From NCBI GenBank assembly GCA_000231825.2, contig JH720336.1, forward strand, positions 643,116 through 707,115: a stretch of DNA of 64,000 nt, given 5' to 3'. This stretch comes from Tetrahymena elliotti 4EA. Taxonomy: Eukaryota; Ciliophora; Oligohymenophorea; Hymenostomatida; Tetrahymenidae. A model generated the notes under the pieces. That model was given only the letters and a program-made list of their open reading frames with translations. It was not told the origin of the DNA and did no database searches. How positions within the stretch are numbered: the stretch's first letter is position 1; each line of letters begins with the position of its first letter. Positions 44,501-56,800 of the stretch are shown here, piece after piece. A program made the translations under genes and the position numbers.

Positions 44501-47500
44501 AGAATTTGTTTAGCTGAATCATAACTGTCACATTTTATACTAACACCAGAGAAGCTGAATAATGAACAAAGGTCAATTCTTGGTAAAATCCAAGTTTCAG
44601 GGAATTAATATAAAATATGATCACCAGGTTAAAGTTGATGAGGGCCAGTTTGCAAACAAACATATAATGTACTTGGAGTATCGATTATTGTTTATGAGAA
44701 GAATGGAGTACAAGAGGATGAAAGATCAACATAAACGGGCTTTTGATGGAAAGGAACTGACTAAATTTAATTTGTCATGTTTACTAAAATATAACTATTT
44801 TCATAAATTGGTCTTGTAACACCTGTATTATTGGATAAAATTTTAGTTTTTAGTTAATTATTTAAATAAAAATATGAATACCATTGGAAAAGAAAGTGGT
44901 TTCCACTCTCATATTAACTTATATTACTTCTTTCACTGCTGATGGGTTAAAAACATTAGGGATATGGATTTCGTAATCATCAGTAAACCCTGGACTTAAA
45001 TTACTAACTATATCATCAAAATTTGTTATAATAATTTAAGCTGGATTTGGCTTTGTTCCTAAATATAATTAGCAGCTCAGCTTATCGAATCCTGGTAAAA
45101 TGCTTATCTTTTTACCTTCACATGGAATTTCAGTTCTTTATGGTTAACCAGTACCTTTATATTACAAAGTAAAATAATATCTTAAATTGTTCCTGAACTA
45201 ATTAAAACAATAGTATTTTTCTTGACAATAATAAATTGTAATTTAAAAATTTAATTAAATAAAAATTAATAGATTAATTTAAATTTTTTTTATATTACCT
45301 ATAGAAGAATCAAATCCATTTTTAAATATTGTATCTATCTAAGTTGAGAATTCCAAAATAATTTTAGTGCTTTAATTTCCAGGAATGTATGATTTTGGGA
45401 TACCAAAATGATTAAAGTAGAAAATAAATACACTCATACCACATATATTTGTGTTACCAGAAAAACATCTTGAATCAGTTATGTCAGTATTCATTTTGTT
45501 TACACTATAAACCCAAAAGTTACGGAAGGAAGGAGGTAAATTTCTGTAAGCTTTTTAAGCACTCACTCTTTAAGACCCATCAGTAATATCAGCAGAGAGA
45601 ATGTAAGTTCCAGCTTAATTTATCTAAAAACCGTCTCTTGTTGTAGAGCTATCGTCGTTACCTCTATATCCAATTTAAAGCTTATACTGTTTATTAGCTA
45701 TGATGCCATCTAGTTTTAAAGATTTTGGAAGTAACAGTGTAACTGTATCTCCTGATATTGTGCAATCTTCACAAATATCTCCGTCTATTGTACAATAAAG
45801 ATAGCCTTGCATCACTAAATTATCCACATCATAAACTGTCTCTATAGTAAAAGGCTAAGAAACACCACCTCCAAAACTAACTGTCATTATGCTTCCCTTA
45901 GCAAAAGGTAACGGTGATTCAAATTCCATTTTAAAGTAACCTCTTTCTCCCTCTCTAGCCAGTCTATCCTCAATAAAAAAGCTAGACCAAATTGCCATAG
46001 TCGGGAAAATGTTTGGCCCATTTACAGGGAGTCCAGCAATAGGTAATCTTGAGAAATTTATCATAGTCTGTTTCAATCATAAAAATTTTTAGAAATTAAC
46101 TAAAAAAATAATTTAATCTTACATAAGTTGGAGCATCATTTTAAGTAGATTTTATATAATAATTCCCAGGATTCCAAGTAGCACCTTAAATAGGTGGAGA
46201 TGTAGATCTGTATATTACGGAAATTAGTGTTTCTTAAGGAACTGATTAAAACTAAGAAATTGATAAATAAATGTCTGTTCCTATTAATGATTTCACACAA
46301 ACAATGCTGCTTTCAAGAGAAAGTTGTGAAATTCCTGTTAAACCTTAAAATATAGTACAAGTACTAACAATATTTTTATAGCCTGGACTATTATTTGGAA
46401 GTTTAATCAAAAACTTACCACCAGCGGGTACGATTCTACAATTAATAAAGCTCAACCTAAAAATATATTAAAAAGAAATTTTCAATGTATATTCTCAATT
46501 TTTTAAGCTTTAAAAATTTCATATTTTGTCAATATATTTTAAAAATAAGAAAAAGACTAATTAATACATTTAATCTAAAATTTGGAATTAATTTTGAAGA
46601 AAATTAATGGTATTTATTTAATTTAAATATAATTTTACTTGTAAACAACTTCAGATTCCCATTCCATATCAGTAGTTTAACTTCTAACTGGTATACCTGG
46701 GGTTTCATTGGGAAGAATTTCAACTTAAGTATTTAATATACCTCCATCTACATACTAATCAGATCTATTCCACTATACATATTTAGTTTTTAATTTAGAT
46801 TACCAATAGTATCCTTTAAGAATAACACCTTAAATTTTGTTTGCATCTCCAAAGTCTATAATGTCATTTGCATTTTTAATATTATTCAAGATCAAATTAC
46901 TACCTAGAGGAACATTATTATTTAGTGTGATTAAATAATAAGTCTCTTTAGTTAAGTAGTAGTCTATATATTAAACTCTTCCACTAGCAGGTCCAAAGGT
47001 ATAAGTAATTAATTAAACTGCAATTCTTCTGTAGGTATATCTATAGCTGGGGAAAATTATAATTATTGAATCTCCAGCACTAAATGGGGTGTCATAAAAC
47101 GTAGAACCCAAATTCCAAAGAGTGGAAACACAAATTTCTTAATTTTCTGGAAGGGAATTTCCGAAATCAGGTTTAGCTTAAATCACAGGAGTGCTAGAAA
47201 CAATAGAAGGATTATTCACAGAGTTAACAACTTTTACATAAATCGTATTCAGAATGTATGGATCTAGAATGTCAACTGTGTATGAAGAGTTTATTTACAC
47301 ATAACAAACTTTTGAAACATCTTCACACAATCTAATATTTGGTACATAAATTTCAATAGCAGTATTAGGGCTGATAGATCTAGAAAAACCTCTGACTTGA
47401 AGAATTACATTTTGTATAGCTGATCCTTAGAAAACATAGCAGTGAACATCAGGATGATCAGAGTCAGGGAATCCACATAAATTACCTGAAATATAAACAG

Positions 47501-50500
47501 AGCAAGGTACATTAGAACTTTCAACACCTACGCTAATAGTTTGCCCAAGTTTAGAATCCCATCTTGAATTATATAAAATTTTTTGATTCTCTTAAAAAAT
47601 AAACAATAAATTTACTTGGAAGTATTTTCAGCATAAATGGTTTTAGTAGTCATGTTGAAATTAATTGCACCTTCATAAGGAATATTTAAGCCTATTAAAA
47701 TAAATTTATTGAAATAAATCTTTAATGCTTAAACATGTTTAAATACCTGTTGTTAATTAAGCTATGATGATATTTTCAGTATCTCCACTTTCAGACCCTG
47801 TAGTTTATACGTTTGCAGATGTAAAAGGAGGTATTTCAATATCCATGAGATAAAGGTCCTATTCAAGAGGTTAGTCTACATAATGTTATCCATTTCTAAA
47901 TGTAAGAACTCTAAATAAGTACTTACCTCCAAAAGGAGGAACTATAACACTATCAATAGAAATAGGAAGATCACACTATCCTAACCCATACTACTAATCT
48001 TTAGGATACTTAGCATAGTCAGATGCTTTGGGAGTATATATTCTGTAAATGTTTAAATTATAATTAACAGGGATAGTTTAAGAAGGATCACTACCAAATT
48101 TAGCAGCTATTGAAAATTTTAATTAGAAAAAAATTTAATTTTAAAAAAAATGTTAATGTTAATTTTGGATGAGACAAAGAAATTAAGATTATTTTATTTT
48201 ACAATTAAAAAGATCATTTAAATTTTTTATCAAATTCAGCTAATTTTAAATTAGTCTTTTAAGTTTTTTCTCAAGAAATATTGATAAAAACAAATAAAAA
48301 GATATTCTCTTTTATTAAAATTAAATGAGTAGTACATGAATATCTTAAAGATAAATAAGATAAAAAGGTATTATAAATTTAAAAAAATAGATTATGAAAA
48401 ATAAATTATTGATTATGAATCAATTGTAAAATGTTTTTTACCTGAATTTTAACCAATTTATTAGTTTTAATTGAAAAAAGCTCCTTTGTTTCTCCATAAG
48501 AGAGGAATTTATAGAGATATTTAACCACTTTATGAAAGTGTAGTTAATGGTAATTCATTTCCAGGAGTTGGATATAGTCTAAAATCTAATGGGATTGTTT
48601 AACTAAAAGTACCATTTGCCATTTTCTTAAAAAAATCGATTTATACATAGTTAAGACTGTTTACTTCTGATATAGCTAAACTTCCAGCATTGGTGTTTTG
48701 ATCAATCTTAAAAGTTTTTGAATTTTAAGTAGTAAATGTTTCTATAACAAATGGACTATAGATTGCTGGTCTTCCTGGATTTACAGCATATACTTTAACT
48801 TAAATTTATTGTGAGAAAAATGTCTAGAATTGAGTAATAATAAGCTAAGAGCCAGAGCTCGCACAAGAAACATTTTCATTTCCAGCTATTTTAACATATA
48901 AATTATTTTTTAATTAACACTGAAAAATTAATTGAATGATTTTTATGATTAAAATGAATTAATTACCTGTTGGAGTAAGACCACTAATAACTCTACATAA
49001 AGGATCTAACTAAAATGTCCTTACTTATGGATCACTACTGATAGGAGCTAGAGTTGGGAAGGTAATAACAATCTTACCAGGATTTTAAATAGTATTTGTT
49101 GGTGTAAATGTAATTGTATAATCTATTCTTAGATTCATGTTTAAAGGATTACCAGAAACAGAAGTAGATTGAATCTATCCAGGTTAAATAGTTATACCAG
49201 ATAATTAATTATAAAAGAGCTGCATCACATTTTATGTTCCTATTAATTTAATAAAGCATATTTAAAACAAACTTAAAATAATTTTTATTTATCATATTAA
49301 ATATTTTTTATTTTGTAACAAATCAAAAGTAGTAGATTTAATTTATTTTCAAGATGAAAAAGAATACAATCTGTAAAATTAAAAATTAAATAAATCAACT
49401 CTTTCTTAATTCGTACAAGTTTTTTTTTCTATTAAGTTAAATTAAATTAAGTTGATGTTAAAGGAAGAAAAGAAAAACCAATAAAATATGTAGAGTATCA
49501 ATCTTTTTATTTGAAAATGTAACTTTTTCTCTTAAAAGAGAGGTAAAGAAAATGTAAATCAATGAATCAATAAAATTAAGTTTTCAAAATATTTTTCTTT
49601 GAATTTGATTGAAATTTTCTTTAATAAAATTGAGTTTTAAAGAATATTTCTTTAGAATTTGTATTATCAGTGAATTAGAAAATTAATAAAATAGAGCAAA
49701 ATCTAATTTTTTCTCTTAGTGATTTTATTTGTTTTTACAAAGGGAGGATGAAAGAAAATAAATAAAATTGACAAAAATTAAAAAAATTTTTATTTGGACT
49801 ATAGTACTAGCTCTTTTAGATTTTTAGATGAAGAATAGGGAGTAATTATATTTACTAATAAATAAATTTAAATGTCATCAAATATTTTTTTGAATAGATT
49901 TTTTATTTCTTTGAAATGAGATTTAGCAGGAAGTATGTAAGGAAATTTATAAAATTAAGAAAACAAATTTTTATTTATTAGTATTTGATTCTTTTCAATG
50001 ATAAATAGAAAATTAGTCAGTAAATTTATTATTTTTTTTAAAAGGGTAAATTATTAACAAGAATTTTAAGTCATAAAATTTCTTAGTATTCAAATTACAT
50101 TTTATTACTCTTTTAGAAAGTAATTAAAAAATATTAACCTATCTATGGGCAAAAATTGATTACTTAAATTAAGCTAAATACTGATTCGTTTCTTTGATAG
50201 GTTTTTATAAATTCGATTACCATTTAAAGATATTTCTATGAGAACACTTGATGAACTCAATAAATGATAAAAAATATTTTATTACCTGGAAAGAGTAACT
50301 CAACTATGAAGTCTGTATAGAAATCACTTGAAGTTGGATTTTTTATGTTTCTAATTTAGATGTTGTAGGAGCCAGGAGCTAGAGTTTATGAGATAGGAGA
50401 AAAAATCAAAACATTATCTCCATTATTAGCACAGTCTAAAAATTCTTGAGTCTCAACTATTTAACATATAGTATTTTCAAAGCTATGATACTTAGGAAAT

Positions 50501-51684
50501 CTTACTCTTATCCATGACTATGGAGGTAAGGTAACCACAGTACTTATCGTAAATTTGTAGTTAGTGATGTAGCCACCAAGATTAGAACCATCATTAGAAA
50601 TAGATATTTAGTTACTTTGAACATATCTAGAGGTAAATGTTACTTTTCCAAAGCTTAAGTTTTGATCTAGAGGACTTGTTTCTATGAATGTTTCTACTTT
50701 AAAGTGTCCAGATACTTAATTAGCACTTATAGAAGGATTTCTTATAAATTTAATAGTAATTTTTAAAGATCCAGCATTGATACCTTCAGAGATACCTGTA
50801 ATTTTCAAAGATCTTTCTATCATGTCCCAAGTTGCAGTAAAGTATTTACTAGCTAGACTTCCATCTTGAGTTAAGAAAACTTCATTTTAAGTAAGTGTGA
50901 CTTGGTTTTTATCAGCTGTTACAAATGGAAAATCTGCATCAGAGAGCTGTAATGAAGTATTTTAAAGTGGATCGGTAAAAGTCGAAGAAGGGAATGTAAT
51001 CTTAATCACTCCTTTTACTTTTAATCAAAAAAAAAAAATTAATCAGAAAAGTAGATATTAAGACAGACGTATTATAAATAAATTGTGGTCATTTAAAAAG
51101 ACTTCAAATTCATAGTCAATTTGTGTAAGAATAATTTGTTTGGTATATTCATAATTTGAAAAATCATAATAAATAATTCTAAACTCTAAAGAAATCCTTT
51201 ATTAATTTAATTATTTTCTAACAGGCTCAAAAAATTATAATTTAGATTTATTCTGTTCATTATATAAAATATCATATATTTTTTTATTTACATGGAGGTA
51301 ATCTATTCTACAAATTCATGTAAAAGGTGTAAGAAGATATTGCTCCCTCATTAGTTCTCTCAAGTACTACAGAGTTTGATTGATCAGGATTTATGATTCC
51401 TTTAATATTACAAAGTAGAAATAAAAAATTGGATCAATAAAATAATTAAAAAAGTAAATAATACTATATAAATTCATTTTATATTTATAATTATGGAATT
51501 AATTATTTTTATTGAAGCTATTTCATGCTATTTTAAAAAGACAAAGTGTTAAAGCAGAAAAAAAAACAACATACAATTCGATTACTAAAAACATATATTG
51601 TAATTGTTGATAGAAAAAAATACCTGCTTCTAAGACAAAAAGCTATAGGTAGGCTATTATAAGCAATAGCAGCCTTTTAATCAT
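25220..51684 (-). CDS. Giant modular secreted/surface protein, copy B (complete, 6,915 aa)
   Basis: The start is the ATG at 51684-51682 (signal peptide) and the stop is the TGA at 25222-25220. Removing 34 introns gives 20,748 nt, an exact multiple of three, with TAA and TAG read as Gln throughout. The N-terminus carries modules such as 'GVIKITFPSSTF' ... 'IKFIRNPS' and 'SWIRVRFPKYHSFENTICQ' ... 'IRNIKNPTSS'. Similar units, with paired Cys and an 'I-x-x-NP' ending, recur along the whole chain with much variation and many Asn-X-Ser/Thr sites. Near the C-terminus are a Calx-beta-like 'VFQPGEVSQKFRYRT' stretch, a fibronectin-III-like segment and a hydrophobic tail. The protein probably acts outside the cell, either tethered or in a surface coat (inference). 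I cannot assign a function. It is the tandem paralogue of copy A and shares 33 intron positions with it. Confidence 0.93.
47563..47615 (-). other. Extra 53-bp intron in copy B, absent from copy A
   Basis: Copy A reads 'KTIFSENTSKWDS' without interruption near 20440-20470. Copy B encodes 'KTIYAENTSKWDS' with a GTAAATTT...TTCAAG intron splitting the Lys codon (AA|A, phase 2). Removing exactly 53 nt restores the frame. It is therefore an intron gained in B or precisely lost in A after duplication. Confidence 0.85.
49240..50285 (-). other. Expanded 1,046-bp intron 3 of copy B
   Basis: The matching intron of copy A (21826-21905) is 80 bp. The extra roughly 970 bp is A+T-rich with stops in all frames and no module-coding sequence. 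It holds a loosely repeated unit beginning AATAAAATT at 49569, 49623, 49685 and 49761; the first two copies are 54 bp apart and similar over about 40 bp. I see no clear terminal inverted repeats or transposase remnant. Confidence 0.7.
50286..51017 (-). other. Exon 3 of copy B: representative N-terminal module pair
   Basis: This 732-nt phase 1-1 exon encodes residues of about 57-300. The first module runs from 'GVIKITFPSSTF' to 'IKFIRNPSISANQ'. The second runs from 'QISISNDGSNLGG' through 'SWIRVRFP', two cysteines and 'LAPGSYNIQIRNIKNPTSS'. The homologous exon of copy A (21906-22640, 735 nt) keeps the FP, Cys and NP landmarks. The pair shows the module grammar used throughout both giant proteins. 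Confidence 0.75.
51624..51684 (-). other. Signal-peptide exon of copy B
   Basis: Exon 1 is 61 nt. It encodes M-I-K-R followed by a Leu/Ile-rich core (L-L-L-L-I-I-A-Y-L) and ends L-E-A before a phase-1 GTATTT donor. Basic start, hydrophobic core and small residue make a typical signal peptide. Length and phase equal those of copy A's exon 1. Confidence 0.88.
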
Positions 51685-53800
51685 AATTATAATAGATTTT
51701 GCAACTTTATCTCAAATAGAAAATGGAAATTTTTAGGTTATGTTTAAGCAATTTTTGTTTACTTAATATACTTTTAATACTTTTTATACTTTTAATTAAT
51801 TGATTATTTTTTTATAAGATATTTTAGATTATAATCGTTCAAAAGAAAATTTTGAAGACAGACTTTAATAAGTTTAAGAAATTCATTCTATTTATACTTT
51901 CCAAATAAGATTTCTCTCAAAATAATTATTATTAAATGGTCATATTAATTATATAGAGTAACCCTAAATTAGTTCCTAAATATCTAAATAGTGGATCAAG
52001 ATAATTATTATAAGGTTGCTTGAAAAATAATCTTATTATCTCTCATTATTTATTTGCTTTATCCTCAAAAATAAACTTGCTAAAGCTTTTTTAATAAAGA
52101 TTTATTTCCAATCTTACTAAAAAAACTATCCATGAATTGCAATATTTTTAGATAAAATCTATCTTGAAAATAAACAAACAATTTGTGGCAATAAAAAATC
52201 TCTCAAGATAAATTTGGTAAATTAAATTATTTGTGGTTGATCAGATGATTTTATTTATATACAATATCTTCAGTTTAAAAACATCATTCATTATAAATAA
52301 AAATTTAACCTGAAATCTTAAATCTTTCTAGTTTAAAGTTCTTTGTTTTTTTTTTTTGGTTTTTATATCTAAACCAAATTTGCTGAATAATAATTTAAAA
52401 AGCTTCTTTAATTAGAAATTGTAGAAAAAAATCTAAAAATATGAAGTCAAGCTGAAATTTAAAATGTTAGCTTAAATTAACAATATTTGATTGCTTTAAT
52501 TTGAATAATTATAATGAATTGTCAACTTTTCTAAATAAAGTAATTTTCATGTTTTGAGATCTAATTTAATATCTAATATTGTTGAGCATAAATTATTTAT
52601 TTAACTCCAAAAAGAAAAGGTAAAATAAACCATTAATCAAATTCTAAATATAAATTATAGGATAAACTCCAAAATTTGAAGAAGATATTTTAAAAAATAG
52701 ACTACCTAAAGTAAAAAATCATAGCCTAAAATTTGCTCTTCTTTTTATAAATAATTAGTATAAATTATTTATCTTTCAATATAAATTGAAATTTACTTAA
52801 AAATTAAATAACATATATTTTTAAATTTGATTAATGCTTGATCAACAATTATTGATTAATATTTGTGTATCTTTATCTTTAAAAAAAGTACACAGTAATT
52901 AATTTATTTCATTAAAAATAGACTTATTTTTTAAAGAATTCAAATAAATAATCAAATTGAAAGAGGTTTTTTTGAAGTAAAAAATAATATATTTTGATAT
53001 GAAAAATATTTAGTTGAAAATGAGAAAAAATAATTTTGAGATAGTACAATCAAATAAAATTAATTTTGTAAATTACTTATTTATTTTGAGTTAATTAATT
53101 ATTGTTTTATGAAAAATAGAAAATTTTAGAATAAATCTTAATGTTAAAATTAATAATCAATATCTATCGTGAAAAACAAAAATAAAAATATTATTAATCT
53201 TTATTTTAATTAAAAATTGGCAATGATTATTTACAAAATTTAAGAGATGCATTAAGAAGTTAGTTAATTCTTTATTGTTGTAACATAAATGCTTTATTTA
53301 TTACATTTTAAATTAAAATTACTCAACAATAAGGAAAAAAAGAAATTGAGAGAGATCCAAATGTTTATGTGAGAATGAAAAATAAAAATTAGATATTTCT
53401 AATGATTTTTATCATCTCTTTGGATAATTAGCCATGAATTGTGATAAATATTGAATTTATGAATAAGATAATTGATATTATTTCAAGAAATTAACAGAAA
53501 CTTTGTTAATTTTGAGTTAATATTGATCATGCATTTAATTGATTGTTTATTATTCAATTACCTGCTTGTTATTTTTACATTAAATTAGCATTCACTAAAT
53601 ATAAAAAAATATATCTCAAAAATAAAGTCAAATACATTCAATAATTAACACAAAATATCATTTGTTTGATTGAAGACAAGTAGTATAATTATATAAACAC
53701 GAAGCTATTTAATTATTTTAGGAATTTAGTTTAAGTTTATTAGACCATAGAAAGCTAAATTATATCCTAAAAACAAACAAACTGACTGTTCACATTCAAA
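51685..53800. other. Divergent intergenic region between copy B and the carboxypeptidase gene
   Basis: About 2.1 kb of A+T-rich DNA lies between two divergently transcribed starts, so it should contain both promoters. I see long A and T tracts but no recognisable regulatory element, RNA gene or coding frame of normal composition on either strand. Confidence 0.65.
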
Positions 53801-56800
53801 ATGTGGAGTTAATGTAAATTATTTTCTTTCCTTATTTTCCTTTCATCTTTTTAAGCTAAGATTATTTTTAGAGATTTAGATTAGCTCATTTCCTGATTAT
53901 GCTGATTCTGAAGAAAATGAATCTGTTTGTAACTCATAAGAAAATGCAAGTAAATCATAGAAAGAGAGTGTTTTACCACCACCTAATCCTATACTGAATC
54001 ATCGATATGGTGATGATGAAATTAAAACAGCTCTTAAAGTTGTTTTTAAGTAATTTATAATTGATATTAACTTTTATAGTTTTTATCATTTATTTATCAA
54101 TCAAGAATATTTAGTAATATAATATAATTTTAGGCCTCTACCTGAATTTTCATCAACAAACTAAGAGGAAAAGTTAGGAGGCAGACACTTAAAATTTAAA
54201 GTATTTATTTTTAAAGCAATTATTAAATGAAACAAGGTTACAAACTATTTTTTATGAATTATAAAATGAGCTAAGAAGAGGATAATAGTTTTAATATTAT
54301 ATATAGGCAAAGATTAGTTAAAAATTCAAAGAAGATGAAAAAGTAAACTCTAATTCAAATCAAACAGATGATGAAGAATAGCAAGAACTAGAAATTGAAA
54401 ACATAGATGATGATTCACTTTATTCCTATTATTATAACTTAAAAGCACCCCAAGTCTATAAAAAATTTGATAATTCTAACTGTAACTCAATTCCTTACTC
54501 TAAAAAAAAATATTTTGCCAGTTACTTTTGCAACGTAAGAAACATTATTTCAGATTAATCTGGAAAACTTCTAATGGAATAGAGTCTTTTAAAAAACATC
54601 TCCAACAAAAATATTGAGAAAGAAAAAGTTGATTTAGCTGAAGAAGCAAATACTTTAATGCTTGGGGCTGATACATAAAGTTAATAAAGTTAGCAAGATT
54701 AGCTAAAAACCTCAACGACAGAATAAAGCACTCCTAAAAATATAAACTTAGGCAATAATTTTATTTCATTTGCATAGCAAATCCCTTCACCAATCAAAAG
54801 ACAAAAAATTAATTCTAAACCAGGGGATCTGAAATTTGACTCCAATTTCGAGAGTGGAAACTTATTTGCTGCTTTCAAAGTTAATAATTTTACATTATAA
54901 TTTATTTGATAAGAAAAATTTAATTATTCTATTAATATCAATACAATATTTATTTAACTATATTTTATGCTAATCTTAAAAGATAAGTGAAAAAGAATAT
55001 GACCTGATCTTGTAGAACGATATTAATTCTAAAGGAAATACTTAATGGTTCTTCTTTTCAGTTAGAAATATGATTAAAAACTAGACTGTTAAATTCAACA
55101 TTGTTAATTTTGTAAGAATAAAATTAATTTAGTTATTTCTAAAAAAAAAATTTTTTTTGACTAAAAAAATGACATATTTAATCAATTAAGAAAAAAGTAA
55201 TTCAATTTTTAGAAAAAAGAGAAGATGACATTTCTTTATTATCAAGAGTTATTAGTATTTTAATCTAATGAAATGATTTTGGTAATAATAGATAGGGAAT
55301 AAACAAGGCTTATAATTTATTGTTAAATTTTAAAATTGAATGAATATAAAAAAAGAATGAATTTAGACAAATAAAGAAAAATTCAACAAATAACCTAAAT
55401 CAATTTATTGCTTTTTCAATAAAAAATATTTTTAACTTAATGTGTAAAGCATAAAATCAAGCAATGAACTTAATATTATGAATCATTGAAAATTTGATCA
55501 TTTTATTCATTCAAATTTGGAAATAAAAAAAATAAACGATTTATTTTGAATTTATTAAAAAAAGCTAAAAAATGATTCACTTTTTAATTTTGGAATGAAA
55601 CCTGTAGTTTTTTCTTAATAAGATAATACATAAAATGGAAGTAGCTGGAGTAGAGAGGGATTTGGTATTTAATATGAAAAAAGTAATGTTTTGAGAGAAG
55701 GGAGCATTAGTAAGTATTATTACAAACTCTCTTTTTCATATTAGTTTAAATACACTAACGATACTGTTTATTTTGCTCATTGCTTTCCATATACTTTTTC
55801 TGATTTACAGAAATTCACCACTTCTTTATTGAATGATCCATAAAGAAAGTGCTTCATTTCCAAAAGGCTACTATGCTATTCAATAGCTAAAAATAAATGT
55901 GATATATTTACAATTACATCTTCTTCTTATTTTGACAATGAAAATGAATAGAAAGATAAAGAAAATATTAGCTCATTTCAAGATGTGCTTTCTCCACTCA
56001 AAAGACCTCATTAGGTAAATTATTATTCATGCTGTATCAATCAAATAAATAAATTTAAAAAAAGTTAAAAGATAAAAAGAAAATAGTTTTCTTAACGGCA
56101 AGATAGCATCCAGGAGAAACTCCAGCTTCATATATGATATAAGGTGTAATGGAGTTTCTTACTGATCCATATAATGAACAGGCTGCTTTCTTAAGAGAAC
56201 ATTTCATTTTTAAAATAATCCCTATGCTAAATCCAGATGGTGTAATCCATGGAAATTATCGTTGTTCACTAAGTGGCGTTGATTTAAATAGGTAATGGTC
56301 AAATCCATCAAGGGTAACTAAATAAAAAAAACTAATCTAAAAAATTATTTCATTTTGTATTAAATAAAATTAGGAACTACATCCAACAATTTATTTTGCA
56401 AAAAATGCTATCATTAAATATTGTACAGAAAGAAAATGTAGGTTCTTATGTGATTTCCATGGTCACAGTAAAAAGTAATATTTTAGTTATTTTTTCAATG
56501 AATTTCTGAATCTTTATTTCAATTAAATTTAATCAATGATTTTAGAGATAAAATTTTGACTTTCTCTCTTAAATTGAAATTTTTTTTCTTTCTTGAATTT
56601 CGAAATGAAAATTACTAAAAAGAGATAAACATTTACTCATGAAATACTTTGATTAAATTTATTTAAATTTCATTTCACACTAAATGTAAAACCATAGAAA
56701 TTATATTTTAATCTACTTTAAATACTTAAGTGAGAATGGATGATATGCCTATAAGCTAATTTATTTTTCTTTAAAACTTAAAATAAAATTAAAAATGAGT

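Larger units (their letters stand above)
26842..51623 (-). other. Intron map of giant gene copy B (34 introns)
   Basis: Introns 5' to 3': 51400-51623, 51018-51291, 49240-50285, 48886-48966, 48107-48441, 47692-47746, 47563-47615, 46457-46638, 46068-46122, 45155-45298, 44823-44881, 44100-44456, 43205-43254, 42434-42494, 41837-41931, 40867-41183, 38553-38830, 38125-38183, 36662-36738, 35794-35860, 35115-35198, 34472-34794, 34138-34205, 33335-33389, 33192-33241, 32767-32833, 32136-32506, 30950-30998, 30585-30778, 28459-28790, 27982-28036, 27549-27602, 27252-27303 and 26842-26935. Each exon was checked for frame, and the summed CDS divides by three. Phases: 22 introns are phase 1, six are phase 2 and six are phase 0. 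Confidence 0.85.

Noticed and set aside
44562..44819. 85-codon plus-strand frame.
   Set aside because: It is antisense to exon 12 of copy B, which has a good in-frame translation between matched splice sites.
45855..46076. Minus-strand 73-codon frame as a separate small gene.
   Set aside because: It is a genuine coding segment, but a part of copy B exon 10 read until the first TAA/TAG, with its start lying in the adjacent intron.
1..51684. Dense TAA/TAG 'stops' suggesting a 50-kb pseudogene or non-coding tract.
   Set aside because: Reading TAA and TAG as Gln gives continuous frames with TGA only at the gene end, conserved splice sites and protein-like modules.
51685..53800. Possible small genes or RNA genes in the divergent region.
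   Set aside because: Only A+T-rich sequence with scattered TGA in every frame; no tRNA-like fold or conserved motif seen.
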